From: Nitrospira sp.
GTDB taxonomy: Bacteria > Nitrospirota > Nitrospiria > Nitrospirales > Nitrospiraceae
Direction: 5' to 3'
NCBI GenBank assembly: GCA_018242725.1
Contig: JAFEBI010000016.1
Coordinates: 12,237 to 76,236 of the forward strand
DNA length: 64,000 nt
A model generated the notes under the pieces. It worked only from the letters and a program-made list of their open reading frames with translations. It was not told the origin of the DNA and searched no databases. The position numbers were made by a program, and so were the translations under genes. Positions 28,401-37,819 of the stretch are shown here, piece after piece; within the stretch, counting starts at the first letter, position 1, and the number at the start of each line of letters is the position of its first letter.

Positions 28401-29911
28401 CAACTGTCATCTCCGTAGGCTTCAACGCCGATGGGACGAAGGTCGTTACTGCTTCCTTAGACAAGACCGTTCGTGTCTGGGATGCGGTCGCGGGCGAAGA
28501 ACTGACTCATCTTCCACACGAAAGCTTGGTCTTTGCTACTACCATTAACTCTGCTGGCACAAGGCTAGTTACCCTATCCTATGATGGAATCTGCCGGATC
28601 TGGGATACCACCACAAGAAACGATCTCGCTCACTTTATTCATATGGATGCCAGAAATTCCGTCACTTTCAGCCCGGATGGGACAAAGATCATTACTGCTT
28701 CCCCAGGTGAGCCTCCCCGTATCAGTCCCGACGGCAGTGGAGTGTTAATGTCTTCTCGCTTTGGCAAGCTCGTACGGATCTGGGATATTGCCACGGGGAA
28801 GGAGCTCACTCGCTTCACTCATCAAGATGCTATCTGGTCTGTCGCGTTCAACCCTGACGGCTCGAAGATCGCCACCGTGTCGAAGGATATGACCGCTCGA
28901 GTCTGGGATGCTGCTTCAGGCAAAGAGCTCGCACGATTCATTCACGAAAATGCCATCAACTCGATTGCCTTCAACGCTAACAGCTCAAAAGCTCTCACGA
29001 CTTCTCTCGACAACACCGCCAGAGTGTGGGACGTCGCTACGAGCAAAGAGGTATCCAGTCTCACACATGATGACCGCATAAAATCAGCCATCTTCAACAC
29101 CGACAGCACCAGGGTCATTACTGTTTCCGATGACAAGACCGTGCGAATCTGGGACACCGCGAGCGGCAAGGAACTAGCCCGCTTTTCCCACGGAGAGCGA
29201 ATCCATGAGGTTGCGTTCAACGCCCACAACACAAAAATGCTCATCGTTTCTGATGACGACACCACTGAATCGATGCCCGATGGCACTATAACGACCCATG
29301 TTTCCAGTTCCAGGACCGCCCGGGCATGGAACCTCACTACAGGCAAGGAACTGGCCTACTTCACGCATGAGGCTCCCATTGATTCTGTTGCCCTCAACGC
29401 CGACGGAACACGGGCCATCACTGCATCAGGGGAAAAAGCCGTTCTCTGGGATACCGACACGGGTAAGGAACTGAACCGTTTATCTACCGGAAGTAGTATT
29501 TCCTCTGTTGCCTTCAGCAATGATGGGAAGAAGGCCGTTACCGCTTCCCTAAGTGTTCAAGTCTGGGATGTTGCCATGGGTACGCGGCTGGCTAGCTTTC
29601 AGGACAAAGGGTTCTTCCACTCGGCCGCCTTCACCGCCGATGGTACCAAAATTATTAGCATATCAAGTAAGGGAACCGCTCGAGTCTGGGATGTCCACTG
29701 GCTAACCCAATACGGTAGGAAGGAGTTGATTGAGCGGGCCTGTCGTGAAAAACTCATCGGTGCGCGCCATCTTACCGACAAAGATATCGAGATCATCCCG
29801 ATCTTGAGCGGGCGTGAAGGCGAAGATATCTGCGATCCACCATCCTGGTTCTCACACCTTTTCAAGAGTTTTGGCTTTGGTTCCAAACCCGTTGGCAACA
29901 GCTCGAGCTAG
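25403..29911 (+). CDS. TIR domain - STAND ATPase - WD40 repeat protein
   Basis: Giant signalling protein of 1,502 residues from the ATG at 25403. Order: N-terminal TIR domain (MSKIFISHSSHDNAKALAVA; the C-x2-E position at about residues 75-78, where the NADase Glu lies in this family); STAND module with Walker A GASGSGKSS (about 218-226) and Walker B TIILPLDQGEEL (about 315-326); winged-helix/helical region; a membrane helix (about 668-690); then about 15 WD blades (about 751-1435) of the type VRIWDIATGKELTRF; and a conserved tail (ELIERACREKL, GREGEDICDPPSWFS). Domain logic suggests a sensor (WD40), switch (ATPase) and toxic effector (TIR, possibly NAD-degrading) as in bacterial antiphage STANDs; no function is proven. 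It is a lone gene between housekeeping neighbours. Confidence 0.88.
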   Translation: MSKIFISHSSHDNAKALAVAQWLEETGWGTAFLDIAPKQGLAPGKRWREALTAAAGRCEAVICLLSPAWLNSGECRGECSFACYLGKALIGVIIDPAVEIKDVPDELRSWQICNLVKGEERRLFTVQHDPLVPPTQVDFPQAGLILLQQGLQASSLNPFEFPWPPPNDPDRVPYRGLKALEVDDAAIFFARDAEIVACLDHIRKLRQSGGSTLLVLLGASGSGKSSFLRAGLWPRLRRNDRDFLPLPVIRPERAVLHGESGLAHSLSRAFAEYNTKKNLAEIRTGLADPAGFQNLLTELQRNAFKGLPTDSKPPTIILPLDQGEELFTADGRTEAEILFGYLGQSLAPEIKQGTGPETTRPHIIVIIAIRSDSYEPLQIHPALRQATREQLDLLPIIRDDYKEVILKPAERATKAGRKLTVDPDLVRALREEAEGADALPLIAYTLERLFVEHGSDGDLRLDEYQTFGGVKRALDSAITSALRNPSHDPKIPDQQAEQHRCLRAAFIPWLARIDPETETRKRRVARLRDIPEESHTLITRLINARLLTSSSGMVDGTQVTLVEVAHEALLRQWPTLSKWLDEDADQLKTAETVRRDAAEWDKKGCGEEWLDLRGDRLKAAEDLRQRPDLWALLTQQGQDYISKCREKEDRGWAEREMQLKKTAKMQKKIVWLLAIVAIVLSAGFLAVLTQTRDIGQKISLVLATQSKIAGDEGRHDRGLRFAVLAAHDTMLAPASREAESQLARSAHASTLVSQFTHQARVISATFSPDGTRLITESADNTARILDATTGKELVRFPHQGAVIPAAFNADGTKVFTTSKDNTVRIWDAATGKELAHFAHNEPVRSAAVTTDGTKLVTASNDNIARIWDIATGKGLTLFSLKRFTGQALYTDKVTTRLSTPRQILDAYLNMDKEQTHLPQLISVAFNGYGTKIVTASEDKTARVWDITTGKESVRLSHQGAVTSAAFSTDGTKIFTASVDKTVRIWDIVTGKELARFPHQATVISVGFNADGTKVVTASLDKTVRVWDAVAGEELTHLPHESLVFATTINSAGTRLVTLSYDGICRIWDTTTRNDLAHFIHMDARNSVTFSPDGTKIITASPGEPPRISPDGSGVLMSSRFGKLVRIWDIATGKELTRFTHQDAIWSVAFNPDGSKIATVSKDMTARVWDAASGKELARFIHENAINSIAFNANSSKALTTSLDNTARVWDVATSKEVSSLTHDDRIKSAIFNTDSTRVITVSDDKTVRIWDTASGKELARFSHGERIHEVAFNAHNTKMLIVSDDDTTESMPDGTITTHVSSSRTARAWNLTTGKELAYFTHEAPIDSVALNADGTRAITASGEKAVLWDTDTGKELNRLSTGSSISSVAFSNDGKKAVTASLSVQVWDVAMGTRLASFQDKGFFHSAAFTADGTKIISISSKGTARVWDVHWLTQYGRKELIERACREKLIGARHLTDKDIEIIPILSGREGEDICDPPSWFSHLFKSFGFGSKPVGNSSS

Positions 29912-29960
29912 GATTTTGATTCAGAAAAGAACACTTCGGAGGTAGGGCAGGGCCTAGCGG

Positions 29961-31802
29961 CTATAGTGTCTTGTCCTGCGACAGGATCAGAACGGTATAC
30001 GGCCCGATACCCACGTTGGCGTGATAGGGCATGGTATCTCGGGAACCCTCAATGGCCGTGGTGTCGTAGCCTAAGTGGTTCCCAAAGTCCGCACTATAGC
30101 CCTGCCAGTCACTATTGAAGCGCACTCGCCATTGTCCCGCTCGCGGCATGCCAATGGTATAGCTGTCATACCTGCGATTCGCAAAGTTCGCGACCACGAC
30201 GACATCATCGCCTGGGCCACCATGTTCCCACCGGTGAAAGGCGATGACTTTGTCTAAGTTATTCTCGTGATGGACGTGGATGTGCTGTCCTCGTAGACCA
30301 CGTGTGTGGTTGAACCAGTTTCGACGGAGTTGAATCAGATCGCGATACAATAACTGAACCCCACTAAACCTCTGCAGTTTGGCCCAGTCGAGTGGGACCC
30401 TGTCCTGAAAATATCCGTCCTCCAAAAACTCCTGCCCCTGGAACATCATCGGGATACCAGGTGCGGTGAATACCATCGCTGCCCCCAGGGTGGATCGCTT
30501 TTGGGAAAACCAACTGTCGGCATGACCGGGCCAGATTTCTTCGGGGACTCGGCTTTTGCCGTTTGCCACTTCGTCATGAGACTCGGTATAGATGACCCGC
30601 TGCATGACATTCCCATTGTACCGATGAACCAGGGCATCACGGACGTCCAGCATATCGCGATCGGCATCATTCACAGCAATAACGGCACGCCGGATCGGAT
30701 GCACAAATCCCGCGTCCCATTGGGTGCTGAAGCCCGCCCCTCCTGAGCCTGTGTCTTTCGTGATCCATTCGTTGTCTTGTAAGTCTTCCGCAATGGTGAT
30801 TTTCCATGGCTGGTTCGCACGGATGTCATTGTTGATCAATTGCAGAAGCCTCCACCCGTCAGGCAAATCGCCTACAGAATCGTTGTTATTTCCGTTCCGG
30901 TTGCGAATATTCACAACGGAATCAAAACGTAGGCCGTCGAGCCGATATTTGTTCAGCCAGAAGAGTGCATTGTCACGGAAGTACTGCCTCACTTCCTTCC
31001 GGCCGTAATCGGGACGCGTATCCCCCCAACTGGTATGCGCGCGGTTATTGTCGTAGATATAGATTCCGCCATTGTGGGTTGCATCGGACCATCCATCGAA
31101 ACGCCACAAGTCGAGATCGCCGGGACCCACATGGTTGTACACCACATCTAATATCACGGCGATGCCATGCGCATGCGCCGCGTTCACGAACCGGTAGAGA
31201 CCCTGCGGTCCACCCAGCGCCGATTCCACAGAAAATGGTTGTGACGGGTTGTACCCCCACGAGTAATCCATCGCATATTCCGCCACCGGCATGATCTCGA
31301 TCGCATTGATCCCCAGATCGCGCAGATATGGCAACTTGGGTAGGATTTCATCGAATGTTCCGGGCCCCTCGCCTGGTGCATCGTTAAAGGTGCCCACATG
31401 CATCTCGTAGATCACCAGTTCATTCCACGGCGGCATCGTGAAGTGGTCGTCCGTCCAGTCAAAGTTGGGGTCATGAATCACCGCATTACCGGACGAGTTC
31501 ACCACCTCGCTCGCGTAAGGATTATTATGCCAGATGAGAGGTTGTGTCGCAGCGCGGATTACAAACTGGTATTCATCGCCGATCTTCGCGCCAGGGATTT
31601 CCACCGACCAGTAGCCGTTCCCTTCGCGGGCAAAAGGATGTGCCGTCTCGCGCCATTGGTTAAACGTTCCCGCCGCAAACACGGCTGAGGCAAACGGCGC
31701 CCAGACTCGGAAGGCAACGCCTCCCGGAATCAGGATGGTTCCCATCCCCGGGTGGGCTGTTGGTGGATCTGATGGGGCTGTGACTGTAGGATTTCGGGCC
31801 AT
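29961..31802 (-). CDS. GH13 alpha-amylase family protein, branching-enzyme-like
   Basis: Alpha-glucan-active enzyme of 613 residues. An N-terminal beta-sandwich (FRVWAPFASAVFAAGTFNQW) of CBM48/branching-enzyme type precedes the GH13 barrel: region I DVVYNH, region II DGLRFDSV with the nucleophile Asp, region III TIAEDL with the acid/base Glu, region IV TESHDE. The C-terminal beta domain ends IGPYTVLILSQ. It resembles short 1,4-alpha-glucan branching enzymes more than secreted amylases, and has no signal peptide, so it is cytoplasmic. It is shorter than classical GlgB (about 640-730). It is convergent with the TIR-STAND gene. Substrate uncertain. Confidence 0.8.
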   Translation of the reverse strand: MARNPTVTAPSDPPTAHPGMGTILIPGGVAFRVWAPFASAVFAAGTFNQWRETAHPFAREGNGYWSVEIPGAKIGDEYQFVIRAATQPLIWHNNPYASEVVNSSGNAVIHDPNFDWTDDHFTMPPWNELVIYEMHVGTFNDAPGEGPGTFDEILPKLPYLRDLGINAIEIMPVAEYAMDYSWGYNPSQPFSVESALGGPQGLYRFVNAAHAHGIAVILDVVYNHVGPGDLDLWRFDGWSDATHNGGIYIYDNNRAHTSWGDTRPDYGRKEVRQYFRDNALFWLNKYRLDGLRFDSVVNIRNRNGNNNDSVGDLPDGWRLLQLINNDIRANQPWKITIAEDLQDNEWITKDTGSGGAGFSTQWDAGFVHPIRRAVIAVNDADRDMLDVRDALVHRYNGNVMQRVIYTESHDEVANGKSRVPEEIWPGHADSWFSQKRSTLGAAMVFTAPGIPMMFQGQEFLEDGYFQDRVPLDWAKLQRFSGVQLLYRDLIQLRRNWFNHTRGLRGQHIHVHHENNLDKVIAFHRWEHGGPGDDVVVVANFANRRYDSYTIGMPRAGQWRVRFNSDWQGYSADFGNHLGYDTTAIEGSRDTMPYHANVGIGPYTVLILSQDKTL

Positions 31803-32032
31803 TGTCTCCTCCCACCATCATGATAAAGGCTGATGCCACAAGGCAACGTCTGTACGTCTGCGAGGTAATCCAAGTCTATAACGTCGGAGATAGAGAACCA
31901 ACCCTGCCCATGTGTGATGTTCCCGCTGTCTTTCTCCCTACGGATCCACCTCCCGCGCCGTTTTTGCATTAGATAGCAGGTCAAACAGATTCTCTAGTGT
32001 ATCCATTCGGTCGCAACAGTTCTGTAGCCAGA

Positions 32033-32135
32033 ACAGTGCTTCGACAGGCTCGACACAAATGGAAAACTTCAATAGTTTCAACGACCATCACGTTCGTCCT
32101 GAGGCTCTCAAAGTATGAACGAAGGATTTTTCAGC
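32033..32135. repeat. Intergenic palindromic repeat region
   Basis: The 31803-32618 stretch is mostly non-coding. Here CAGTGCTTCGACAGGCTCGA and, about 60 nt on, CGTTCGTCCTGAGGCTCTCA with GTATGAACGAAGGATTTTTC form the kind of REP-like inverted motif (GAACG against CGTTC) found between genes in many genomes. The second half overlaps the 3' side of a decayed TIR fragment. The rest of the gap (31803-32030 and 32350-32618) shows nothing I can name. Confidence 0.45.
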
Positions 32136-32153
32136 AGACGGCTGGAAAAGATC

Positions 32154-32332
32154 CTAGGTTCCCCGGTCCAATATTGACGCATTGAGGTACTCCTCGATAC
32201 CCACACCCCTGGTATGACATCAACGTCCATAAACAGCTGGTGACTCCTGAGTTGTTCCAGAAAAGACTCCGTCAGACGCCGTGGCCAGCCCATGTGGGCC
32301 TGTTGAACGTAATCGTGCCTGATGTCGAACAT
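32154..32332 (-). pseudogene. Frameshifted TIR-domain gene fragment
   Basis: From the ATG at 32332, preceded by an excellent AAGGAGGTG 7 nt upstream, the frame reads MFDIRHDYVQQAHMGW, then RRLTESFLEQL and LFMDVDVIPG, matching the TIR-domain pattern YRHDD...AGW..RL...F....VFMDVD.I.PG. At about 32213 the frame breaks: the expected continuation GIEEYLNASILDRG is found in another frame and hits a TAG at 32154-32156. About 60 codons of the N-terminal TIR half survive; the rest is gone. The match is by eye. Confidence 0.5.
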
Positions 32333-32618
32333 CACGGGGCACCTCCTTGGTGTGTGAGAAAAGCAATGAGCGCTGAAGCGTCATTGCAACCCTCCTACCC
32401 AAGAACCTGCAGCAACACCTGTGCCTGGCAAGAGAAGTGCGCGATGTGGCAGTTTTTTCAGGAAAACAAAGGAAAATTGTGTAGTGAGGAGTCGACGAGG
32501 ACCCGTATCGGACTAGATACACATGGATCAGTTTCGATTCAGCAGTCCTCCGGACCGTGCTCGTTAACTATTCCTCTGTGCCAGCCTGGGATTAGGTGAG
32601 CGGTTGGAGATAATCGGC

Positions 32619-33395
32619 TTAGACCGACTCCCCCACCTCCATATCCGCTTTTCTTGCTTCACTGAGGGCCGAAGCGGATTCTTTCGCTGGTTCGCCTTCC
32701 CAGTAAAGAATCCGTCTACAATAGGGGCAGAGGTGAAGATCGTCCGATCGGCGAACCTGGGCGATAAGCTGAGGCGGGATCTGTAAGCGGCACCCCGCAC
32801 ACATACCGTCACGGACGGCAGCCAACGGCTGATCCTTTCTGGTCGCCTTCACTTGGTTGTATCGGTCCAGGAGGCTCTTCTCCACTTTCCCAGCCGCGTC
32901 TCGATAGTCGCTTTCCAGTCGTGCCAGCTCCTTCGACAACTCCTTGTCCTGTGTGTCCAGCCCCTGCTTTTCCTGAGCGAACACGCTGTCCTGCGCCTGT
33001 TTTTTCTCCTGTAGCTCTTTGGCAGCCTTCTGGAGTTCATCGACCTTTTCCATCGCCAGCAAAATCTTTTCCTCGAACTCGCCCCGCTTCTTGTTCGCCA
33101 ATTCAAGCTCGAACAAATGCGCCTGATACTCCTTGTTGGTCTTCAGGCTCGCCGCATGTGATTTCATCTTCTCCGTCTGCGCTTCGTGTACTTCGAGATC
33201 CTTCTCATGCGCGCGTCGTTCTTTGATCGCTGTATCGACTGCGGCTTTCGTATCAGTCACGGCCTGGGACAGTTCTCGAAGCGGAGTTTCGGCCAGATGA
33301 AGACGTTCGGGGATTTTTCTTCGAATCTCCGTGATCTCCATGATCCGGAGATCGAGTTTTTGTAATTCGATGAGTGGGGACAGTTTCTGATTCAC
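32619..33395 (-). CDS. Coiled-coil protein with C4-type zinc ribbon
   Basis: 258 residues: a long coiled coil (about 5-190; KDLEVHEAQTEKMKSHAASL, FEEKILLAMEKVDELQKAAK, KELSKELARLESDYRDAAG) followed by a C-terminal zinc ribbon, CAGC at one end and CPYC at the other (MCAGCRLQIPPQL, LHLCPYCRRILYW). This is the architecture of the widespread C4-type zinc-ribbon proteins (CT398/HP0958-like), some of which act in flagellar or RNA-related processes. The actual role is unknown. It lies after the CAU tRNA gene on the same strand. Confidence 0.85.
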   Translation of the reverse strand: MNQKLSPLIELQKLDLRIMEITEIRRKIPERLHLAETPLRELSQAVTDTKAAVDTAIKERRAHEKDLEVHEAQTEKMKSHAASLKTNKEYQAHLFELELANKKRGEFEEKILLAMEKVDELQKAAKELQEKKQAQDSVFAQEKQGLDTQDKELSKELARLESDYRDAAGKVEKSLLDRYNQVKATRKDQPLAAVRDGMCAGCRLQIPPQLIAQVRRSDDLHLCPYCRRILYWEGEPAKESASALSEARKADMEVGESV

Positions 33396-33448
33396 CGTAT
33401 CCTTTCCATCAGCGCCGAAGCACTGAAGGCGCGAGCAATGTTTCAGAC

Positions 33449-33525
33449 TGGTGGGCCCACTAGGACTTGAACCTAGGACCAGCTGATTATGAGTCAGCCG
33501 CTCTAACCACCTGAGCTATGGGCCC
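33449..33525 (-). tRNA. tRNA with CAU anticodon (Ile2 with lysidine, or elongator Met)
   Basis: 77 nt including an encoded CCA. On the minus strand: 7-bp acceptor GGGCCCA/TGGGCCC, D arm AGCTCAGGTGGTTAGAGC, anticodon stem-loop CTGACTCATAATCAG with CAT, T arm TCCTAGGTTCAAGTCCTAG-type. GACTCATAATC is very like tRNA-Ile2 (CAU), whose C34 is modified to lysidine, but elongator Met cannot be ruled out by eye. Confidence 0.9.
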
Positions 33526-33681
33526 TCTTCGGAAGAGTCAAAAACCAGGATGAGGTCTGATATTGGAAATGGCCTCGACGGTTCTCCTCACACCCTCTTC
33601 TTGACCAGAGCCTCAGCTTGGAGCGGATTCTAGGCCGACCCTCCGAACGGAGTCAAATCAGGCCACCGTGAGTCCTCTCGT

Positions 33682-35496
33682 CTACAAACTTTCGACAAAG
33701 CTCCGCAACTTCTTACTGCGGCTCGGATGTCGCAACTTCCTCAGGGCTTTGGCTTCAATCTGCCGGATGCGCTCACGCGTCACTTCAAAGTCCTGACCGA
33801 CTTCTTCCAAGGTATGGTCGGTTGCTTCCCCGATCCCAAACCGCTTGCGCAAGACCTTTTCCTCGCGTGGTGTCAAGGTTTCGAGTGCGCTGTTGATCTG
33901 CCGTTGCAAGTCGTAGCGAATGGCCGCCTCCAGCGGTGACACGGCCTTCTTATCCTCGATGAAATCTCCGAGGTGGCTGTCTTCTTCTTCTCCTATCGGT
34001 GTTTCGAGAGAAATAGGTTCACGAGCGATTTTGAGAATCTTTCTGACCTTGTCCAACGGCAGATCCATCCGTTCGGCGATTTCTTCCGGCAACGGCTCTC
34101 GTCCCAGTTTTTGCACGAGATGCCGAGATGTGCGGATCAGTTTATTGATCGTTTCAATCATATGCACCGGGATCCGAATCGTGCGCGCTTGGTCAGCGAT
34201 CGCGCGAGTGATCGCCTGCCTGATCCACCACGTGGCGTAGGTACTGAACTTGTACCCGCGCTTATATTCAAATTTGTCCACAGCCTTCATGAGACCGATA
34301 TTGCCTTCTTGAATCAAATCGAGAAATTGAAGGCCACGGTTCGTATACTTCTTCGCGATACTCACGACAAGCCGCAGATTCGCTTCGACCAACTCCGCCT
34401 TTCCGCGCTTGACCTTTTCCTCGGCGACATCGAGATGCTTGACCGCATCCTTGATTTCTTCGGCAGGGACCAGTGCTTCTTCGGCCTCCAACTGGCGGAC
34501 TCGTGCCTTGGCGGCTTGGTAAACCTTACGAATCTCCAGCAAGGCCTCCTCCGACACGCCGGTCTTCCGCTTCACCGCCAGGAAATCCTGGCGGCTACGG
34601 CACATCTTCCTCAACAATTCTGCTCCAGCCTCACCACCAACCCCAATACGCCGCTGGCAACTGACCGCCTCTCGCTCTGCCACTCTAATGTGAACTGCGA
34701 GCTCGCGGACCCGTTGCACCATCCGCTCTTTCAGCACCCCATGGAGGTTGACTGATTCGATCTTGTTCACTACTTGCTGACGGACGGCTTCAAACTGTTT
34801 CTTGAACTTCTTGTGCTTCGCCTGATCGTTGCCGAGATGCTTTCCCTTCTCCGCCAAAGCCTTGAGCGCGAACGACACCTTCCGCACGGAGTTCAAGGCA
34901 TCGAGAGTCTTGACTCGAAGCTCTTCATAGTCGCGTTCAACCGGTTGCTGCTCTTCCTCGAAATCCTCTTCTGTCTCTTGTACCGGAACGATTTCGCGGA
35001 CGTCGATTTTTCCATTCTTCAACTGATCCCTGAGCGCCAAGACGAACTCAATCGTCATCGGCATCCCGTAGATCACGGACGCGATATCAAATTTCCCCTC
35101 TTCAATCCGTTTGGCGATCTCGATTTCACCTTCTCTGCTCAAGAGCGCCACACTGCCCATTTCCTTGAGATAGAGGCGCACAGGATCATCTGTGCGACTC
35201 AACGCCCCCGGCGTCAAATCGATCGCCTTATCGTTGTCGTCATCAGAATCCGACTCCACCTCCTCACTTTCTTCCCCCCCCTCACCATCGCCTCGTTTCG
35301 AAACCCGTTCCCCCTCCGTCGCTTCGACGATCTCGATGTCCATCTCACCGAACATCGCCATGATGCTACCAAACTGATCGGATGAGACCACTTCAGCCGG
35401 CAAGGTGCTGTTGAGCTCGTCATATGTCAGGAAGCCTTTTTCCTTCCCGATTGAGATCAGCTTCTTCACCTCGCCCAATAACTCTTGTTTCGACAT
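33682..35496 (-). CDS. rpoD: RNA polymerase primary sigma factor RpoD (sigma70)
   Basis: Main promoter-recognition subunit of RNA polymerase. 604 residues with the canonical regions: 1.1 ([20 protein letters not shown]), an acidic stretch around residues 75-95, 1.2 ([20 protein letters not shown]), a non-conserved insert, 2.1-2.4 ([38 protein letters not shown]), 3 ([18 protein letters not shown]) and 4.2 with the helix-turn-helix ([20 protein letters not shown]). The gene follows dnaG by 2 nt, the classic dnaG-rpoD part of the macromolecular synthesis operon without rpsU. Confidence 0.98.
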   Translation of the reverse strand: MSKQELLGEVKKLISIGKEKGFLTYDELNSTLPAEVVSSDQFGSIMAMFGEMDIEIVEATEGERVSKRGDGEGGEESEEVESDSDDDNDKAIDLTPGALSRTDDPVRLYLKEMGSVALLSREGEIEIAKRIEEGKFDIASVIYGMPMTIEFVLALRDQLKNGKIDVREIVPVQETEEDFEEEQQPVERDYEELRVKTLDALNSVRKVSFALKALAEKGKHLGNDQAKHKKFKKQFEAVRQQVVNKIESVNLHGVLKERMVQRVRELAVHIRVAEREAVSCQRRIGVGGEAGAELLRKMCRSRQDFLAVKRKTGVSEEALLEIRKVYQAAKARVRQLEAEEALVPAEEIKDAVKHLDVAEEKVKRGKAELVEANLRLVVSIAKKYTNRGLQFLDLIQEGNIGLMKAVDKFEYKRGYKFSTYATWWIRQAITRAIADQARTIRIPVHMIETINKLIRTSRHLVQKLGREPLPEEIAERMDLPLDKVRKILKIAREPISLETPIGEEEDSHLGDFIEDKKAVSPLEAAIRYDLQRQINSALETLTPREEKVLRKRFGIGEATDHTLEEVGQDFEVTRERIRQIEAKALRKLRHPSRSKKLRSFVESL

Positions 35497-35498
35497 GA

Positions 35499-37355
35499 CT
35501 ACTCCTTCACCAAGGTCACCACGCCGGCGCTCAGCGTGCCGGCTTTCCGCATCCGCGCTTCATTAATCTGCACGTTCAAGCTGCCCACTTCGTCCGCTCG
35601 GCCTTCACGTTCAGCCGTTTTGAGTCGCTCAATAAGGTCCCGCAACGCGTGCTCCGTCCGCTTACGATCGAGCGTATCCAAGCAAGCCTGGATATGGGCC
35701 GGAATATCGTCGAAATAATCCTCACGCATGGACAACTCCGTCGCCAACCCACCACACTCCGGATCTTCCGTCGCTTCATCCAAGACCGCTCTGAGGCTGA
35801 TGCGTCCCTCGCTATCCACATGCGTGAGGGCAATCGAAACCAGCTTGCGTCCGGAAGCCAGGGTAAACGATCCTGGTTTCAGGCGGCGCACATCAGCAGA
35901 GGCCAGTTTCCCTTGCAGCAAGAGGAGGAGAAGATCCCTCTCTTCAGGCAATCCTTTAAACTGCGTCGCCAGAGAAATCCCCTGTAGAAGTTGCACGCGA
36001 GGTTGAACAACGCCGGATTTCGGCTGAACCGACAGCGCCGGGTACCGCTCGATCAGCCGAACCTCGCTGATCCTCAGCCGTTCAGCGACGACTCTCATCC
36101 GCTCCTGCCGCTCAATCGGATGCTCACTCTTCTGCAGAATTCGTAGGACCTCATCGACACTTCGAATACGGCTCTCAAGCGAACCAGGATCCGCTTGATC
36201 GATCGTGTAGTTCAACGCATAGTCCAACAAGCTTGGCGCTTCCGCTTCTAACTGAGCGAATGCATCGGCGCCAGCTTTCCGGATAAACGTATCCGGATCC
36301 TCTCCCGCAGGGAGGGTGACAACCTTGACACTCAAACCACTGTTGACAAAAAGATCCAACCCGCGTAATGCCGCGCGGACTCCGGCTGCGTCCGGGTCAA
36401 AGAGTAAGACGACTCGCTCGGCAAATCGCCGCAGAGCCTGTACATGCTCAGCGGTCAAGGCCGTCCCCAAGGTCGCCACGGTGTGGGTCAGTCCAGCCTG
36501 GTGGAGCGCGATGGCATCGAAATAGCCCTCGACAACGATTACCGTCTTGGTCTGAACAATGGCTTCGCGCGCATGCTCGAAGGCAAACAGCGTCTGCCCC
36601 TTTTTAAACAGTGGGGTATCCGGAGAATTCAGATATTTTGGCAGACCGTCGCCCAGCACGCGACCGCCGAATCCCACCACACGCTTACGCAAGTCGGTGA
36701 TGGTGAACATGAGCCGCCCATGAAACTTGTCATAATACCCGTTGCCGTGTGCTCGTGGAGTGATGAGCCCGGCCGTCACACTGTCGCCGGCTGAGAACCC
36801 TTTTCGAGCGAGGAACTTACAGAGCCCTTCCCAATCCGAGGAGGACGCACCGAGCCGAAACGTCTCCACGGTTGTTTGTTGGATTCCCCGCCTATCGAGA
36901 TACTCACGAGCCGTTGCTCCAAGCTGTGGATCACGAAGGTTCGATTGGAACCACGTCAGCGCAGCCTGGTTCATTTCTTCGATGCGATGCGCTTGTCCGC
37001 GTTGACCTCGTTCCGCAGGTGACTCTTCAACGGCAATGCCCACCTTCTCCCCGAGCTCACGCAGCACTTCTGGAAAGGTGGCCCCAGTCATTTTGCTCAG
37101 AAAGGCAAACACATCGCCCCCGGCCTTGCAGCCGAAACAGTAAAACATTTGTTTGGAGGAACTGACCGAAAATGACGGGCTCTTTTCCTGATGAAACGGG
37201 CAGAGCCCCACCAGATTCTGACCGGCACGCCTTAAGGAGACATGCTGGCCCACGACATCCGCGATATCCACGCGGTCTCGTATTCGATTCTTGATCTCAT
37301 CGGAAATCAGGCCTCGGCCCACGAGAGTCTCCACTCCTACATTCCCGTCGCGCAC
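35499..37355 (-). CDS. dnaG: DNA primase DnaG
   Basis: Makes RNA primers at the replication fork. 618 residues: N-terminal zinc-binding domain ([14 protein letters not shown] ... [16 protein letters not shown]), the RNA polymerase core, a TOPRIM fold ([29 protein letters not shown]) and a C-terminal helical helicase-interaction region. Start at the MRDGNVG codon is uncertain by a few residues. It is upstream of and nearly contiguous with rpoD. Confidence 0.97.
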   Translation of the reverse strand: MRDGNVGVETLVGRGLISDEIKNRIRDRVDIADVVGQHVSLRRAGQNLVGLCPFHQEKSPSFSVSSSKQMFYCFGCKAGGDVFAFLSKMTGATFPEVLRELGEKVGIAVEESPAERGQRGQAHRIEEMNQAALTWFQSNLRDPQLGATAREYLDRRGIQQTTVETFRLGASSSDWEGLCKFLARKGFSAGDSVTAGLITPRAHGNGYYDKFHGRLMFTITDLRKRVVGFGGRVLGDGLPKYLNSPDTPLFKKGQTLFAFEHAREAIVQTKTVIVVEGYFDAIALHQAGLTHTVATLGTALTAEHVQALRRFAERVVLLFDPDAAGVRAALRGLDLFVNSGLSVKVVTLPAGEDPDTFIRKAGADAFAQLEAEAPSLLDYALNYTIDQADPGSLESRIRSVDEVLRILQKSEHPIERQERMRVVAERLRISEVRLIERYPALSVQPKSGVVQPRVQLLQGISLATQFKGLPEERDLLLLLLQGKLASADVRRLKPGSFTLASGRKLVSIALTHVDSEGRISLRAVLDEATEDPECGGLATELSMREDYFDDIPAHIQACLDTLDRKRTEHALRDLIERLKTAEREGRADEVGSLNVQINEARMRKAGTLSAGVVTLVKE

Positions 37356-37444
37356 GACCTGACGAGTTGGTTACTAAGTAATCGAAATTGTTGACCGGTC
37401 AGATTAACAGACGAGTCGAAATTCTGTCAATTCGTCGTCTTCTC

Positions 37445-37789
37445 TCAGCCTGGAGGCCAGCCCATCTGTCGCCCACCCATGACATGAAAGTGAAGGTGGA
37501 ACACAGTTTGCCCCCCCTCTCGTCCGGTATTGGCCACAAGGCGAAACCCTGAACCAGCCAGTCCTTTGTCGCTCGCGACCTTCCGACAAGTCAGTAGCAA
37601 CCTCGCCAACAAGGTCTGATCTGCCTCGCCCAAATCTTGGACTGAACCGACATGTCGTTTCGGTATCACCAACGTATGGACAGGCGCTTGGGGATGAATA
37701 TCGTCGAACGCCAGCGTGTCTTCGTCTTCATGAACCAACTTTGCGGGAATCTTCTTCTCCACAATCTTACAAAATAGACACTCGCTCAT
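37445..37789 (-). CDS. hinT: HIT-family nucleotide hydrolase (HinT type)
   Basis: Purine nucleoside phosphoramidase family. 114 residues from MSECLFCKIVEKKIPAK. An N-terminal zinc-type Cys pair (CLFC) and LAFDDIHPQAPVHTLVIPKRH lead to the histidine triad HLHFHV preceded by GREGGQTVFHLH, which contains the active-site His. Slightly upstream starts in the same frame are possible; the one chosen matches the family N-terminus. It lies between hisIE and dnaG and may be transcribed with either. Confidence 0.93.
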   Translation of the reverse strand: MSECLFCKIVEKKIPAKLVHEDEDTLAFDDIHPQAPVHTLVIPKRHVGSVQDLGEADQTLLARLLLTCRKVASDKGLAGSGFRLVANTGREGGQTVFHLHFHVMGGRQMGWPPG

Positions 37790-37819
37790 GTCGCCCTCAC
37801 AGACCATGCCATTCTACTT

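Noticed and set aside
27650-29710. Regular DNA repeats considered as a CRISPR or tandem-repeat array
   Set aside because: The period of about 120 nt keeps the reading frame and encodes WD40 blades; the differences follow codon positions.
32220-32522. 100-codon minus-strand frame in the GH13/zinc-ribbon gap
   Set aside because: Poor ribosome site and no homology; the TIR-like reading is in another frame with a strong ribosome site.
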